DNA of 64,000 bases from positions 620,001-684,000 of the forward strand of contig NZ_QANS01000001.1 of NCBI RefSeq assembly GCF_003052265.1, in the 5' to 3' direction. The notes below the pieces were generated by a model, which had not been told where the DNA came from, ran no database searches, and worked only from the letters and a program-made list of their open reading frames with translations. The position numbers and the translations under genes were made by a program. This DNA is from Stenotrophobium rhamnosiphilum. Its GTDB lineage: Bacteria; Pseudomonadota; Gammaproteobacteria; Nevskiales; Nevskiaceae. Shown piece by piece: positions 46,830 to 55,670 of the stretch. Within the stretch, counting starts at the first letter, position 1. The number at the start of each line of letters is the position of its first letter.

Positions 46830-47809
46830 AACGTAAGCTAAAAGTCAGTACTCGCTCTTGGCGGCTCAAAGAGCCGTTTGTCATCGCGCGCGGCAGCCGC
46901 ACAACCGCCAACGTCATTGTTGTTGAGTTGGAAGGTGATGGACATGTGGGGCGTGGCGAAGCCGTTGGCGTGACTTATCGCGGCGAAACGATTGATGAAT
47001 TGATCAAGCAGGTTTCGCAGGCGCAGGGCGTTGTTGAAGCGGGCGCTAGCCGAACAGAGCTTTTGCATTTTCTCCCGGCTGGCGGCGCACGCAATGCAAT
47101 TGATGCGGCGATGTGGGATTTGGAAGCCAAACAGTCCGGCATCCCCGCGTGGAAAAGCGCAAAGATGAAATCGGGTGATAGCGTCGAAACCGCGATCACC
47201 ATCGGCATGCGTTCCGTGGATGCTTATGAAACCGCTGCTCGACAGCTGTCCGGTCATCCATGGATCAAAATCAAAGTCGCGAAGGATGATCCTGTTGCGG
47301 CCGTAGCGGCTGTCCGTAGAGCAGCCCCGAAGTCGCGTCTGATTGTTGATGCCAATCAGGCATGGGAACTGGACGATCTGATTAAGTTTGCGCCTGAGCT
47401 GGAAAAGCTCGGCGTTGCTCTTCTTGAGCAGCCTCTGGCCGTTGGTCGCGACGAAGGCTTGGCAGGCGTGCGATGCCCCATACCTATTTGTGCGGATGAA
47501 TCGGTCAATACGATTGATGACCTAGCGCATCTTGTCGGCCGCTACAGCTTCATCAATATCAAGCTCGACAAGACCGGTGGATTGACCTCTGCGCTGACGC
47601 TTGCTCATGCCGCGCAGGACTGCGGATTCCGACTCATGAGCGGCTGCATGGTGGCGAGTTCGCTCGCCATGGCGCCCGCAATGATTTTGGCGCAGATGTG
47701 CGAGATCAATGATCTGGACGGCCCGATGCTGCTTGCAGAAGATTGGCCCGGCGGAATCCGTTGTGATCTCGGCAAGATGCAGCCCCCTTGGCCGGACTTT
47801 TGGGGCTAG
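46826..47809 (+). CDS. dgcA: DgcA-type N-acetyl-amino acid racemase, copy 1
   Basis: A 327-residue enolase-superfamily enzyme. It has the acid/base pair K148-x-K150 on the second strand, metal ligands D175, E201 and D224, and K246 opposite, the pattern of the dipeptide-epimerase/N-acylamino-acid-racemase branch. DgcA turns N-acetyl-D-glutamate into the L-form, after which a deacetylase frees L-glutamate. The ATG overlaps the dgcN1 stop. The presence of both lysines says 1,1-proton transfer is intact. Downstream, M81 copy 2 starts 100 bp later. Confidence 0.85.
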   Translation: MKRKLKVSTRSWRLKEPFVIARGSRTTANVIVVELEGDGHVGRGEAVGVTYRGETIDELIKQVSQAQGVVEAGASRTELLHFLPAGGARNAIDAAMWDLEAKQSGIPAWKSAKMKSGDSVETAITIGMRSVDAYETAARQLSGHPWIKIKVAKDDPVAAVAAVRRAAPKSRLIVDANQAWELDDLIKFAPELEKLGVALLEQPLAVGRDEGLAGVRCPIPICADESVNTIDDLAHLVGRYSFINIKLDKTGGLTSALTLAHAAQDCGFRLMSGCMVASSLAMAPAMILAQMCEINDLDGPMLLAEDWPGGIRCDLGKMQPPWPDFWG

Positions 47810-47908
47810 GATCGTCGGCAGGCGAACTCCTAGTATTTATACGGATGTGTACGCAGGGCTGACCTGCGAGATTCATATTACAAATCACGCTGTTTGATTA
47901 GGATTTCC

Positions 47909-49363
47909 ATGAAGATTTTTGCCGCTACCTTTGCTACTGAAACCAATACATTTGCGGTTGCGCCGACAGGGCGTATTGATTTTGAAGCGGTTGGCGTCTT
48001 TCACGGTGATGGCAGCGCGCTGAGCCCAACCGGCATCGGCATTTTTCATGCTGAACTACAGAAGCTCGCTGCAGCAGACGGACATCAGCTTGTTGAAAGT
48101 CTCGCAGCGTTTGCACAGCCTTCGGGCCCTACGCTGCGTGCGGTGTATGAAGAATTCCGTCAAACCATTCTTGATGATCTGAAAGCTGCAATGCCGGTGG
48201 ATGCCGTGTTGCTGGTGCTACATGGCGCGATGGTCGCGCAGGGTTATGACGATTGCGAAGGTGATCTCACCCAGCATGTGCGCGAGATTGTCGGCCCCAA
48301 TGTGCCGATTGGCATGGAGTTGGATCTGCACTGCCATTACACGCAACTGATGCGCAAGAGCGCAGACATCATCATTGCTTACAAAGAGTATCCGCATACC
48401 GACGGCCTTGATCGTCTGCGTGAGCTTTACGTACTGACGACCCAGCAGGCCAAGGGCAATATCAAGCCCGTGACCGCTGTGCACGATTGCCGCATGGTCG
48501 GCATCTGGCACACGACGAAGGAGCCGATGATTTCCTTCGTCAAGCGTATGCAATCTTTTGAAGGCAAAGATGGCGTGTTGTCAGTTTCTTTAGGCCACGG
48601 ATTCCCTTGGGGAGACGTTGTAGAAAACGGCGCGATGCTGTGGGTTGTCACCGACAACGATTTGGAAAAAGCCGACGCTCTGGCCAAGCAACTAGGCCGC
48701 GAGTTCTGGGATCTGCGTGCGCAGACTTACGAAGCACCGATGACAATCGCTGCGGCATTGACCGAAGCCAATGCTGAAAAAGCAGGCCCGGTTGTGCTGG
48801 CTGACATTGGCGACAATGCAGGTGGTGGTGCGATGAGTGATAGCACTTTCGTGCTCAAGCAGATGATCGAGATGGGCATCAGCAACGCTGCCATCGGCGC
48901 GTTCTGGGATCTGGGTGCAGTGGCAATCTGCAAAAGCGCCGGCGTGGGTGCAGAAATTAATCTTCGCCTCGGCGGAAAATGTGGCCCGCAGTCTGGTGAT
49001 CCGATTGATGTGCGCGTCACTGTGCGCGCGATTAATGATGAACACAGTCAGCGTGGACTTGGTGCGATCTATCCTTTGGGGACGGGCGTGTGGGTTCAAA
49101 CGCAGAACGGCATCGATATCGTGTTAAACACGCGACGCACGCAAGTGTTCTCACCAGATGCCTTCGAGAACCTTGGCATTTCGATGGAAGACAAGCAGAT
49201 GATCATCGTGAAGTCATCGCAGCATTTTCATGCCCTGTTCGCGCCTATTGCGAAGAAGGTGCTCTACATCGGAACGCCGGGATCAACTTCGCAAACGTTT
49301 GCTGATATTCCGTTCGTTAAGCGCAGCCTGAACTACTGGCCTAAAGTAGAAAATCCATCGTAA
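47909..49363 (+). CDS. M81 family metallopeptidase (MlrC-like), copy 2
   Basis: A 484-residue paralogue of the M81 enzyme at 44123, same length and start (MKIFAATFATETNTF), with LHGAMV, ELDLHCHYT, YKEYPHTD and DNAGGGAMSDSTF. ATG 47909 behind TTAGGA is preferred over an earlier in-frame start. It follows dgcA1 in the same direction. A 6-bp hairpin CGCAGG-GCTGA-CCTGCG (47852-47868) sits in the gap. It may cut a D-residue bond in a peptide, or act as the hydrolase that frees the amino acid from its N-acyl form; the latter is speculation. Confidence 0.88.
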   Translation: MKIFAATFATETNTFAVAPTGRIDFEAVGVFHGDGSALSPTGIGIFHAELQKLAAADGHQLVESLAAFAQPSGPTLRAVYEEFRQTILDDLKAAMPVDAVLLVLHGAMVAQGYDDCEGDLTQHVREIVGPNVPIGMELDLHCHYTQLMRKSADIIIAYKEYPHTDGLDRLRELYVLTTQQAKGNIKPVTAVHDCRMVGIWHTTKEPMISFVKRMQSFEGKDGVLSVSLGHGFPWGDVVENGAMLWVVTDNDLEKADALAKQLGREFWDLRAQTYEAPMTIAAALTEANAEKAGPVVLADIGDNAGGGAMSDSTFVLKQMIEMGISNAAIGAFWDLGAVAICKSAGVGAEINLRLGGKCGPQSGDPIDVRVTVRAINDEHSQRGLGAIYPLGTGVWVQTQNGIDIVLNTRRTQVFSPDAFENLGISMEDKQMIIVKSSQHFHALFAPIAKKVLYIGTPGSTSQTFADIPFVKRSLNYWPKVENPS

Positions 49364-49384
49364 CGGCATCGTGAGAAAAACCTA

Positions 49385-50614
49385 ATGTCGTATGTCCTGC
49401 TAGAAAATGCCCGACTGTTTGATGGCGTATCGCCTACGATCAGAGAAGGCGTGTCGGTACTGATTGACGGCAATCGCATCGTCGAAGTCTCCGAGTCGAA
49501 GATTCAGGTGGAGAACGCCGATCGCATCGATTGCCAAGGCAAAACACTGATGCCGGGCATGATTGATGCTCATGTGCATATTTATGCAGAGTCATTGAAG
49601 TTCGGTTCGCCCGAGCCACCGATCACGTATCGCGCTCAATACGCGCAGAAGTTCATGCGCCACATTCTCGGCTGCGGCTTCACATCGATCCGTGATGTTG
49701 CGGGCGGTGATCACGGCATGGCGATGGCGCTGCGTGACGGATTCTTTGTTGGCCCTCGTTATTACTACGGCGGTTTGTGCTTGTCGCAAACGGGCGGTCA
49801 TGGCGATCTTCGTCAGAACTATGCTTCGGCATCGTTTTGCGATTGCGGTGCAACCCATAACTTCTTGGCCGTGATTGCGGATGGCGTTGATGAGTGCATC
49901 AAGGCTGTACGTGAAGAACTACGCAAAGGCGCCAACCACATCAAGATCATGGCATCGGGTGGCGTGTTGTCGCCGAGCGATCCGCTTGAGCGTTGCCAGT
50001 ATTCCGACGCAGAAATCCGCGCCATCGTTGAAGAGTGCGATCGCCGTGGTGCCTATGTTGCGGCACATTGCCACACGGACAAATCCATTCGTCGCTGTGT
50101 CGAACTCGGTGTTCGCACGATTGAACATGGCACGCTAATTGAAGAAGAAACAGCACAGTTTGTTGCTGAACGTGGAGCTTTTGTCGTGCCGACAATGGCG
50201 ACGATCTTCGCGCTCAAAGATGAGGGCAAGTCCTTCGGCATCGACGCGGTGTCTTACGAAAAGCTGTGTCGCGTTGCAGACTCCGCTATGGATGGCCTTG
50301 CAGTGATGAAAAAGGCTGGCGTCAAAATGGGCTTCGGCAGTGATCTGATCGGGCCGATGCATGTGCGTCAGGGAACAGAGTTCACGCTGCGCCGGAACAT
50401 GTTGTCAGCCTGGGACATCCTGCATTCCGCAACGGTAGTGAATGCAGAAATCATAGGCATGGCCGGACAGCTTGGTGCTGTGATGCGGGGGTATCTGGCA
50501 GATTTGCTACTCGTGGATGACAATCCTCTCGACAACATTGATCTACTGGCAGCCAACGGCGCGCATTTGTCGCTGATCATGGTGGACGGCAAGTTCATCA
50601 AGCGCACTATTTAG
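49385..50614 (+). CDS. Amidohydrolase, metal-dependent (Xaa-Pro dipeptidase-like)
   Basis: A 409-residue TIM-barrel metal-dependent hydrolase with H63-V-H65, the carboxylated Lys in NHIKIMASGG (about 180), His in AAHCHT, EHG, and the final Asp in FGSDL. The best family guess is the imidazolonepropionase/prolidase-like subgroup that includes Xaa-Pro dipeptidases acting on dipeptides and on N-acyl-amino acids. It starts 21 bp after the M81 stop and is in the same operon, so it may cut dipeptides released by the other peptidases or remove acetyl groups from the DgcA product. Confidence 0.8.
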   Translation: MSYVLLENARLFDGVSPTIREGVSVLIDGNRIVEVSESKIQVENADRIDCQGKTLMPGMIDAHVHIYAESLKFGSPEPPITYRAQYAQKFMRHILGCGFTSIRDVAGGDHGMAMALRDGFFVGPRYYYGGLCLSQTGGHGDLRQNYASASFCDCGATHNFLAVIADGVDECIKAVREELRKGANHIKIMASGGVLSPSDPLERCQYSDAEIRAIVEECDRRGAYVAAHCHTDKSIRRCVELGVRTIEHGTLIEEETAQFVAERGAFVVPTMATIFALKDEGKSFGIDAVSYEKLCRVADSAMDGLAVMKKAGVKMGFGSDLIGPMHVRQGTEFTLRRNMLSAWDILHSATVVNAEIIGMAGQLGAVMRGYLADLLLVDDNPLDNIDLLAANGAHLSLIMVDGKFIKRTI

Positions 50615-50696
50615 GTAGGCGCTAAACCGGATCGGCACACACAACAGTCGAAGTGTTTGTTGGCAGAAGGATCACAGCGACACACTTTGAGACGAC

Positions 50697-52058
50697 ATGC
50701 GTACGAGTATTCTTGACCTCTTCAGAATAGGCGTTGGTCCTTCCAGTTCACATACGGTTGGTCCGATGCGTGCAACGCATGCGTTTGCCACATCACTCGC
50801 GACTTATGGGCAGTTGCTGGAAACAAAGCGAATCGAGGTAGAACTGTTTGGATCTCTGGCACTGACCGGAGTAGGGCATGGCACTGATCGCGCAGTCTTG
50901 TTGGGACTCAGCGGCGAGCGTCCAGACACAGTCGATCCGGACTGCATCGAACCGATCATTACTTCGATCAAAACGAATCAGCGCCTGAATTTGCTCGGTC
51001 AGCAGTCGATCGATTTCAACATCAAAACGGATCTGTTGTGGCGTAGAGATTTGACCTTGCCGGGTCATCCCAATGCACTTGCGTGTCGGGCATTCAATGC
51101 TGACGGGAAACTCCTGCAAAGCCGCACCTACTATTCCATCGGTGGTGGTTTCGTATTGCTTGAAGGCGAATCTGCACAGGCTGAGGTTGCGTATGCAGTG
51201 CCGCATCCTTTCTCAAGCGCAAGAGAATTGCTTGATCGCGCGACTGCTGCAAATCTTCCGATTTGGAAAGTAATTCTAGAAAACGAATCAGCGCGTCATG
51301 GCGAAGCGGTGGTGCGCAAGTACGTCGATGACATCTGGGCCGCGATGCGTGCCTGCATGGAACGCGGACTTATCACCTCCGGAATATTGCCGGGTGGTCT
51401 AAACGTAAAACGTCGTGCACCACGCTTGCATGCGCGACTCGCGGAGCAGAGCAGCAACGATCCGATGGTGGGCATGGATTGGATCAATGTTTATGCGATG
51501 GCGGTTAACGAAGAGAACGCTGCCGGAGGTCGTGTAGTTACTGCGCCTACGAATGGCGCAGCTGGCGTCATCCCCGCAGTACTGCGTTACTACGAACGCT
51601 TTGTGCCTGGTGCTGATCAGGACGGAGTGCTGCGTTTCTTTTTAACAGCGGGCGCGATTGGCGTTCTCTACAAGGAAAACGCTTCCATATCTGGCGCAGA
51701 AGTCGGTTGCCAGGGCGAAGTAGGCGTCGCCTGCTCAATGGCCGCGGCGGGTTTCGTTGCTGCTTTAAACGGAAGCAATATCGAAATTGAACATGCCGCT
51801 GAAATCGGCATGGAGCATCACCTGGGCATGACCTGTGATCCGATTGGTGGCTTGGTGCAGATTCCTTGCATCGAGCGAAATGCGATTGGTGCAGTCAAAG
51901 CCATCAACGCATCTCGCATGGCGATGCAAGAAGGATCAGAACACTCAGTCACGCTGGATCAAGTGATCAAGACGATGTTTGAAACCGGACGTGACATGCA
52001 ATCGCGCTACAAAGAAACCTCGTTGGGAGGTTTGGCGGTTAATGTCGTTGAGTGTTAA
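50697..52058 (+). CDS. sdaA: L-serine ammonia-lyase (iron-sulfur)
   Basis: A 453-residue one-chain L-serine dehydratase, the same length as E. coli SdaA. The N-terminal beta domain starts [22 protein letters not shown]. The alpha domain carries [13 protein letters not shown] and the cluster cysteines in [34 protein letters not shown]. It turns L-serine into pyruvate and ammonia through 2-aminoacrylate. It is last in the dgcN1 operon, where it could drain serine made by inversion of D-serine. The gap of 82 bp before it has a weak GTGTTTGTTGG motif. Confidence 0.95.
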   Translation: MRTSILDLFRIGVGPSSSHTVGPMRATHAFATSLATYGQLLETKRIEVELFGSLALTGVGHGTDRAVLLGLSGERPDTVDPDCIEPIITSIKTNQRLNLLGQQSIDFNIKTDLLWRRDLTLPGHPNALACRAFNADGKLLQSRTYYSIGGGFVLLEGESAQAEVAYAVPHPFSSARELLDRATAANLPIWKVILENESARHGEAVVRKYVDDIWAAMRACMERGLITSGILPGGLNVKRRAPRLHARLAEQSSNDPMVGMDWINVYAMAVNEENAAGGRVVTAPTNGAAGVIPAVLRYYERFVPGADQDGVLRFFLTAGAIGVLYKENASISGAEVGCQGEVGVACSMAAAGFVAALNGSNIEIEHAAEIGMEHHLGMTCDPIGGLVQIPCIERNAIGAVKAINASRMAMQEGSEHSVTLDQVIKTMFETGRDMQSRYKETSLGGLAVNVVEC

Positions 52059-52067
52059 CGCGACAAG

Positions 52068-52098
52068 ACTCGCACATCAGTTTTAGCTGAGTGCGAGT
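52068..52098. terminator. Hairpin between sdaA and convergent regulator gene
   Basis: ACTCGCAC-A-TCAG / CTGA-GTGCGAGT with loop TTTTAG gives a 12-bp stem with a one-base bulge at the convergent ends of sdaA and the LuxR regulator, extending into the last codons of the latter. No T-run is visible. Confidence 0.4.
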
Positions 52099-53192
52099 AC
52101 CAGCTGCGTGCGGCGGCTGAGGCTCAACTTGCGGTAAATCGAGTTGAGCTGGAATTCAATCGTGCGACGTGAGCGGCACAGGTGCTCGGCAATTTCATCA
52201 TTGCGCAGACCCTTGGCAACTAGAAGAGCAACACGACGTTCAGTTGGCGAGAGCTTCTGTAGCGCGGTCCAAGCTTCGGGTGACGGCTGTGCCGATGCCT
52301 TGCTGTCATCGCTTTCATCGTTGTGTTCATCGGCCAAGGTGACGACGTAGCAAGGACGTTCGCGCAAAGCGGCCGTGTGCAAATTACGTTCTACCGTTGC
52401 CGTCAGCCCTTTGATGTGCGGGTGATGTAGTTTCAGCGTTTTTCCACCCACAGCCTGGGGGCTGCTGGCAAAGAGATGGATCAAATTTTCAGGCAGCGAC
52501 AGTTTGCGTTCGGCCGTTTCACGCAGACCGCGGTTCCAGCGCTCGCTGAGCTTTTTACCTTCTGCGGTGGCGAACAGCTGGTGTCCATCCTGTGCGATCA
52601 ACAAGGTCGCAATCGGCATGCGGTACAAAAGATCTTCGTAGGCGAGGCGACGTGCGCAATCTTGCTCGAGTGCACGAATGCGCCGAAGACTGGCTTCGAT
52701 CATCGGGTGCAGGTACTCGAGGAAGGCACGGTCATCGCTACTGAGCTCTGACTGCTCGGGTGGGCGATGAATACTCAGAACCGCTTCTGGCTGCTCATCG
52801 CGCCAGAAAGCCAGATGGACGAAATCGGTCCATTCCGGATCAGGCTCCTGCTCGACACGCCGACGCATCGCATCCGGATCTTCCGAGACGATCTGCGAAT
52901 AGGTGTAAAGCTGAATCTTGGGGTGACGCTCGAGATACGGACCAGAAATGGTCAGGCTGGTCGCCGGCACATAGTCAGGATTGCGTGAATACTCGACATG
53001 GTGTTTGGCGCTCGTTGGTTCGAAGCCAACGATATTGAACATGAGGCTGCATGAACGATGTGGCAATTGATTCCGGACCAGCTTCAGGCAACTTTTCCAG
53101 ATGCTGTCGAGATCAAGCGCGCTCTGTAGCTCGACGACTGCGGCGTGCGAGTCATCAAGAAGTTTGGCTGGGCGGTTGCGGATGTTTTGCAT
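52083..53192 (-). CDS. LuxR-family regulator of the D-amino acid island
   Basis: A 369-residue regulator. Residues 20-190 look like a GAF/PAS-type sensory domain (AVVELQSALDLDSIWKSCLKLVRNQL), followed by a second region with YRMPIATLLIAQDGHQLFATAEGKKL. The C-terminal GerE helix-turn-helix (about 310-369) is LSPTERRVALLVAKGLRNDEIAEHLCRSRRTIEFQLNSIYRKLSLSRR. It is divergent from the D-amino acid dehydrogenase gene; the intergenic region holds stacked palindromes of the same AACACC/GGTGTT type found before other genes in the island. That makes it the best candidate for the regulator of all of them. Confidence 0.82.
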   Translation of the reverse strand: MQNIRNRPAKLLDDSHAAVVELQSALDLDSIWKSCLKLVRNQLPHRSCSLMFNIVGFEPTSAKHHVEYSRNPDYVPATSLTISGPYLERHPKIQLYTYSQIVSEDPDAMRRRVEQEPDPEWTDFVHLAFWRDEQPEAVLSIHRPPEQSELSSDDRAFLEYLHPMIEASLRRIRALEQDCARRLAYEDLLYRMPIATLLIAQDGHQLFATAEGKKLSERWNRGLRETAERKLSLPENLIHLFASSPQAVGGKTLKLHHPHIKGLTATVERNLHTAALRERPCYVVTLADEHNDESDDSKASAQPSPEAWTALQKLSPTERRVALLVAKGLRNDEIAEHLCRSRRTIEFQLNSIYRKLSLSRRTQLVLALS

Positions 53193-53225
53193 GGATTGAG
53201 TATATCCATAGCACTTTCTTGGGCG

Positions 53226-53265
53226 CTAGGTAAAAACACCTGAAATTAGGTGTTTTACACCTAAG
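53226..53265. promoter_or_regulatory. Stacked palindromic operator between luxR-type and dauA-like genes
   Basis: A perfect 9-bp inverted repeat AAAACACCT-GAAATT-AGGTGTTTT (53233-53256) is overlapped on both sides by AGGTAAAAACACCT and AGGTGTTTTACACCT. It contains the regulon core in both directions, one toward each gene, so it should control both, giving autoregulation. Confidence 0.7.
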
Positions 53266-53342
53266 TCCACCTATGCCTTAGTACGCACTATTCGGTGTAT
53301 TTACTGATGTGATCAACAGGTCTGCCGATTAGGCTGAGTTCC

Positions 53343-54479
53343 ATGATTGATCTGCAAAAATTTGACGTTATCGTCATTGGCGCCGGCATCGTCGGCGCAG
53401 GGGTGGCGGCTGAATTAGGCGCGGGGGTGCGGGCGGCCGTGCTTGAACAAGAAGCGCAGCCTGGTTATCACACCACCGGCCGCTCAGCCGCAGTGTTTGC
53501 TGAGAGCTATGGTGGCGAAACTGTTCGCGCCTTGTCTCGTGCAAGCCGGTCGTTTTTGACTTCTCCGACGGCGGGCTTCACCAATACAACACTGCTGACA
53601 CCGCGTGGATTTCTATTCGTGGCGCGGGAAGACCAACTCAGTGGCTTGGAAACATTCGCTGATCAGGCGGATATGCGACTCACCGCCAAGCGCCTGACGC
53701 TCCCGCAAGCTTTCGAACGTATGCCATTGCTGCGACCTGAATACGTCGCTGGAGCGTTGCTAGACGAAGGTGCGAGCGATATCGAAGTTCATGCTTTGCA
53801 TCAAGGCTATCTGTCGATGCTCAAGCGCAACGGTGGAAAATTATTCTGCAACGCTCGCGCGAACACGATCCAGAAGATCGGCAACGTCTGGCGCGTAAGC
53901 ACTGAAGCGGGTGAGTTCGAAGCGCCCATCTTGGTCAACGCAGCAGGTGCGTGGGCAGAGCAAGTCGGCAACATGGCAGGCGTTAAGGGCATTGGCCTTC
54001 AACCGATGCGACGCACTGCAGCTTTGGTTGATGTGCCCGCCAGCGCAGGCATGGAGCACTGGCCGCTGACGATTGATATCGACGAAGAGTTTTACTTCAA
54101 ACCTGATGCGGGTCGTCTGCTGATTTCACCTGCGGATGAAACTTTGAGCGAACCTTGCGATGCAGTGCCCGATGACATGGATCTGGCGATTGCAGTGGAT
54201 CGCATCGAACGTGCGACCACGCTGGATATCCGGCGTATGCACAGCAGTTGGGCTGGCTTGCGCAGCTTCGTTTCAGACCGCACGCCTGTTGCTGGCTTTG
54301 CATCCGATGCGCCGGGATTTTTCTGGCTCGCAGGACAGGGCGGCTATGGCGTGCAGACTGCACCGGCACTGTCGCGCTTCGCTGCTTCACAGGTACTTGG
54401 ACAGGCATTGCCTGCTGATCTGATCGACGTAGGCCTCAGTCCAGAAAAACTTTCACCAGCACGATTGCAAAACACCTGA
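53343..54479 (+). CDS. DauA-like D-amino acid (D-arginine) dehydrogenase
   Basis: A 378-residue FAD-dependent DadA/DAO-family oxidoreductase with the flavin motif VIVIGAGIVGAGVAAELG (10-27). The QPGYHTTGRSAAVFAESYGGETVRALSRASRSFL stretch and the C-terminal HSSWAGLRSFVSDRTPVAGFASDAPGFFWLAGQGGYGVQTAPA are very like Pseudomonas DauA, which oxidises a broad set of D-amino acids to 2-oxo acids via imines. The electron acceptor is probably a membrane quinone. RidA nearby would hydrolyse the imine product. It opens an operon with dgcN2 (123 bp gap with its own promoter). Confidence 0.85.
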   Translation: MIDLQKFDVIVIGAGIVGAGVAAELGAGVRAAVLEQEAQPGYHTTGRSAAVFAESYGGETVRALSRASRSFLTSPTAGFTNTTLLTPRGFLFVAREDQLSGLETFADQADMRLTAKRLTLPQAFERMPLLRPEYVAGALLDEGASDIEVHALHQGYLSMLKRNGGKLFCNARANTIQKIGNVWRVSTEAGEFEAPILVNAAGAWAEQVGNMAGVKGIGLQPMRRTAALVDVPASAGMEHWPLTIDIDEEFYFKPDAGRLLISPADETLSEPCDAVPDDMDLAIAVDRIERATTLDIRRMHSSWAGLRSFVSDRTPVAGFASDAPGFFWLAGQGGYGVQTAPALSRFAASQVLGQALPADLIDVGLSPEKLSPARLQNT

Positions 54480-54511
54480 TGCAGTGGGGCTCATGCTCGC
54501 TTGTGGTGCGC

Positions 54512-54602
54512 AGGAAGTAGCAATTTCCCGCGTTATTACGGATGCGACGCGCCATCCTCAACTGGTCTACTGACACAGTCGAAATTAACCAAGAGATGAA
54601 TC
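54512..54602 (+). promoter_or_regulatory. dgcN2 promoter region, conserved with dgcN1
   Basis: CAATTTCCCG (54521-54530) followed by CGTTATT lies 73 bp before the TTG start. Both the motif and the downstream TACTG (54568), GTC and CC-AGAG match the dgcN1 leader at the same distances. This suggests the promoter was copied with the gene and kept. Confidence 0.6.
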
Positions 54603-55670
54603 TTGAAACTGCTTTCCACTCAGCCTCAAACCGCTACAGTCGACCACGCCGAAGGCTTCGCCACGACGGTCGTCATCCGTAAGCCATACCTGTTATTCCT
54701 TGGAGAAGCGACGCATTTCTCTCAGGCCAAGACAGCATTTGGACTGCGCGATTGGGCACCAGAATCTTGCGTAGGGCAATGGTCTTTGCCGGGCTGTGCA
54801 GTGACGCTGGAACTCGCTGAGATGAATCCAGCGCAGGCCGCGGCGAAAGGCGCGGGCTCGCTGCTGATTGGTATTGCGCCAGTTGGCGGACGCGTTTCAG
54901 AGAGCTGGATTCCTAGCTTGTTCGCAGGCATCGAAGCCGGTCTAGATATCGTCAGCGGCATGCACACCTCGCTTGCAGATATCCCCGGACTCGCCGATGC
55001 AGCAAAGGCACGTGGCGTGCGCCTGGTTGATGTGCGTCGTCCACCAGAGAATCTGCCTACGGGCACTGGCCGCAAGCGCAGCGGCAAGCGATTGCTGACA
55101 GTGGGCACTGACTGCGCACTCGGCAAAAAATATACGGCGCTCGCTTTGACGAAGGCGCTTCGTGATCGTGGCGTTGATGCAGATTTCCGCGCCAGCGGCC
55201 AGACCGGCATTTTGATTGCAGGCAGCGGCATCCCGATGGATGCAGTTGTTGCTGACTTCACCGCTGGTGCTGCCGAGTGCTTGTCGCCAGATGCAGCGCC
55301 TGCGCACTGGGACATCGTTGAAGGGCAGGGCTCGTTGTTTCATCCCGCCTATGCCGGTGTAACGCTGGGCTTGGTGCATGGTTCGCAGCCTGACGCGATG
55401 GTGCTTTGCCATGACCCGTATCGCACGCACATTATTGCTGCGCCGGATTTTCCGACGCCGTCGCTGAAAGTTGCGATCAAACAGTATGAAGAAGCTGCGC
55501 AGCTGACCAATCCCGATGCACGCGTGGTTGGCATCAGCTTCAACACTTCGGCGCTTAGTGATGCTGAACGTAGCAAGTTGTTTGCTGACACGGAAAGTGA
55601 GCTGGGTTTGCCTTGTTTCGATCCTTTGAAGACATCAATGACCGCTGTCGTCGACCGGATGCTTGCCTAA
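54603..55670 (+). CDS. dgcN: DgcN-type D-amino acid N-acetyltransferase (DUF1611), copy 2
   Basis: A 355-residue DUF1611 protein, clear paralogue of the one at 45795, with TVGTDCALGKKYT, RASGQTGILIAGSGIPMDAVV and FHPAYAGVTLGLVHGSQPD. It starts at TTG 54603, the only start in frame that matches the paralogue by alignment of the AGAG ribosome binding sites; an ATG at 54596 is out of frame. An 11-residue longer N-terminus (QPQTATVDHAEG) is the main difference. The dgcA2 start overlaps its stop by one base. It presumably acts on the same or a related D-amino acid. Confidence 0.82.
   Translation: MKLLSTQPQTATVDHAEGFATTVVIRKPYLLFLGEATHFSQAKTAFGLRDWAPESCVGQWSLPGCAVTLELAEMNPAQAAAKGAGSLLIGIAPVGGRVSESWIPSLFAGIEAGLDIVSGMHTSLADIPGLADAAKARGVRLVDVRRPPENLPTGTGRKRSGKRLLTVGTDCALGKKYTALALTKALRDRGVDADFRASGQTGILIAGSGIPMDAVVADFTAGAAECLSPDAAPAHWDIVEGQGSLFHPAYAGVTLGLVHGSQPDAMVLCHDPYRTHIIAAPDFPTPSLKVAIKQYEEAAQLTNPDARVVGISFNTSALSDAERSKLFADTESELGLPCFDPLKTSMTAVVDRMLA

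Noticed and set aside
44123-49363. Calling the M81 enzymes true microcystinases (MlrC)
   Set aside because: The mlrA, mlrB and mlrD genes are absent and the M81 family is broad; only family membership is supported.
54596-54602. ATG at 54596 as start of dgcN2
   Set aside because: It is out of frame with the DUF1611 protein; TTG 54603 aligns with the paralogue leader.
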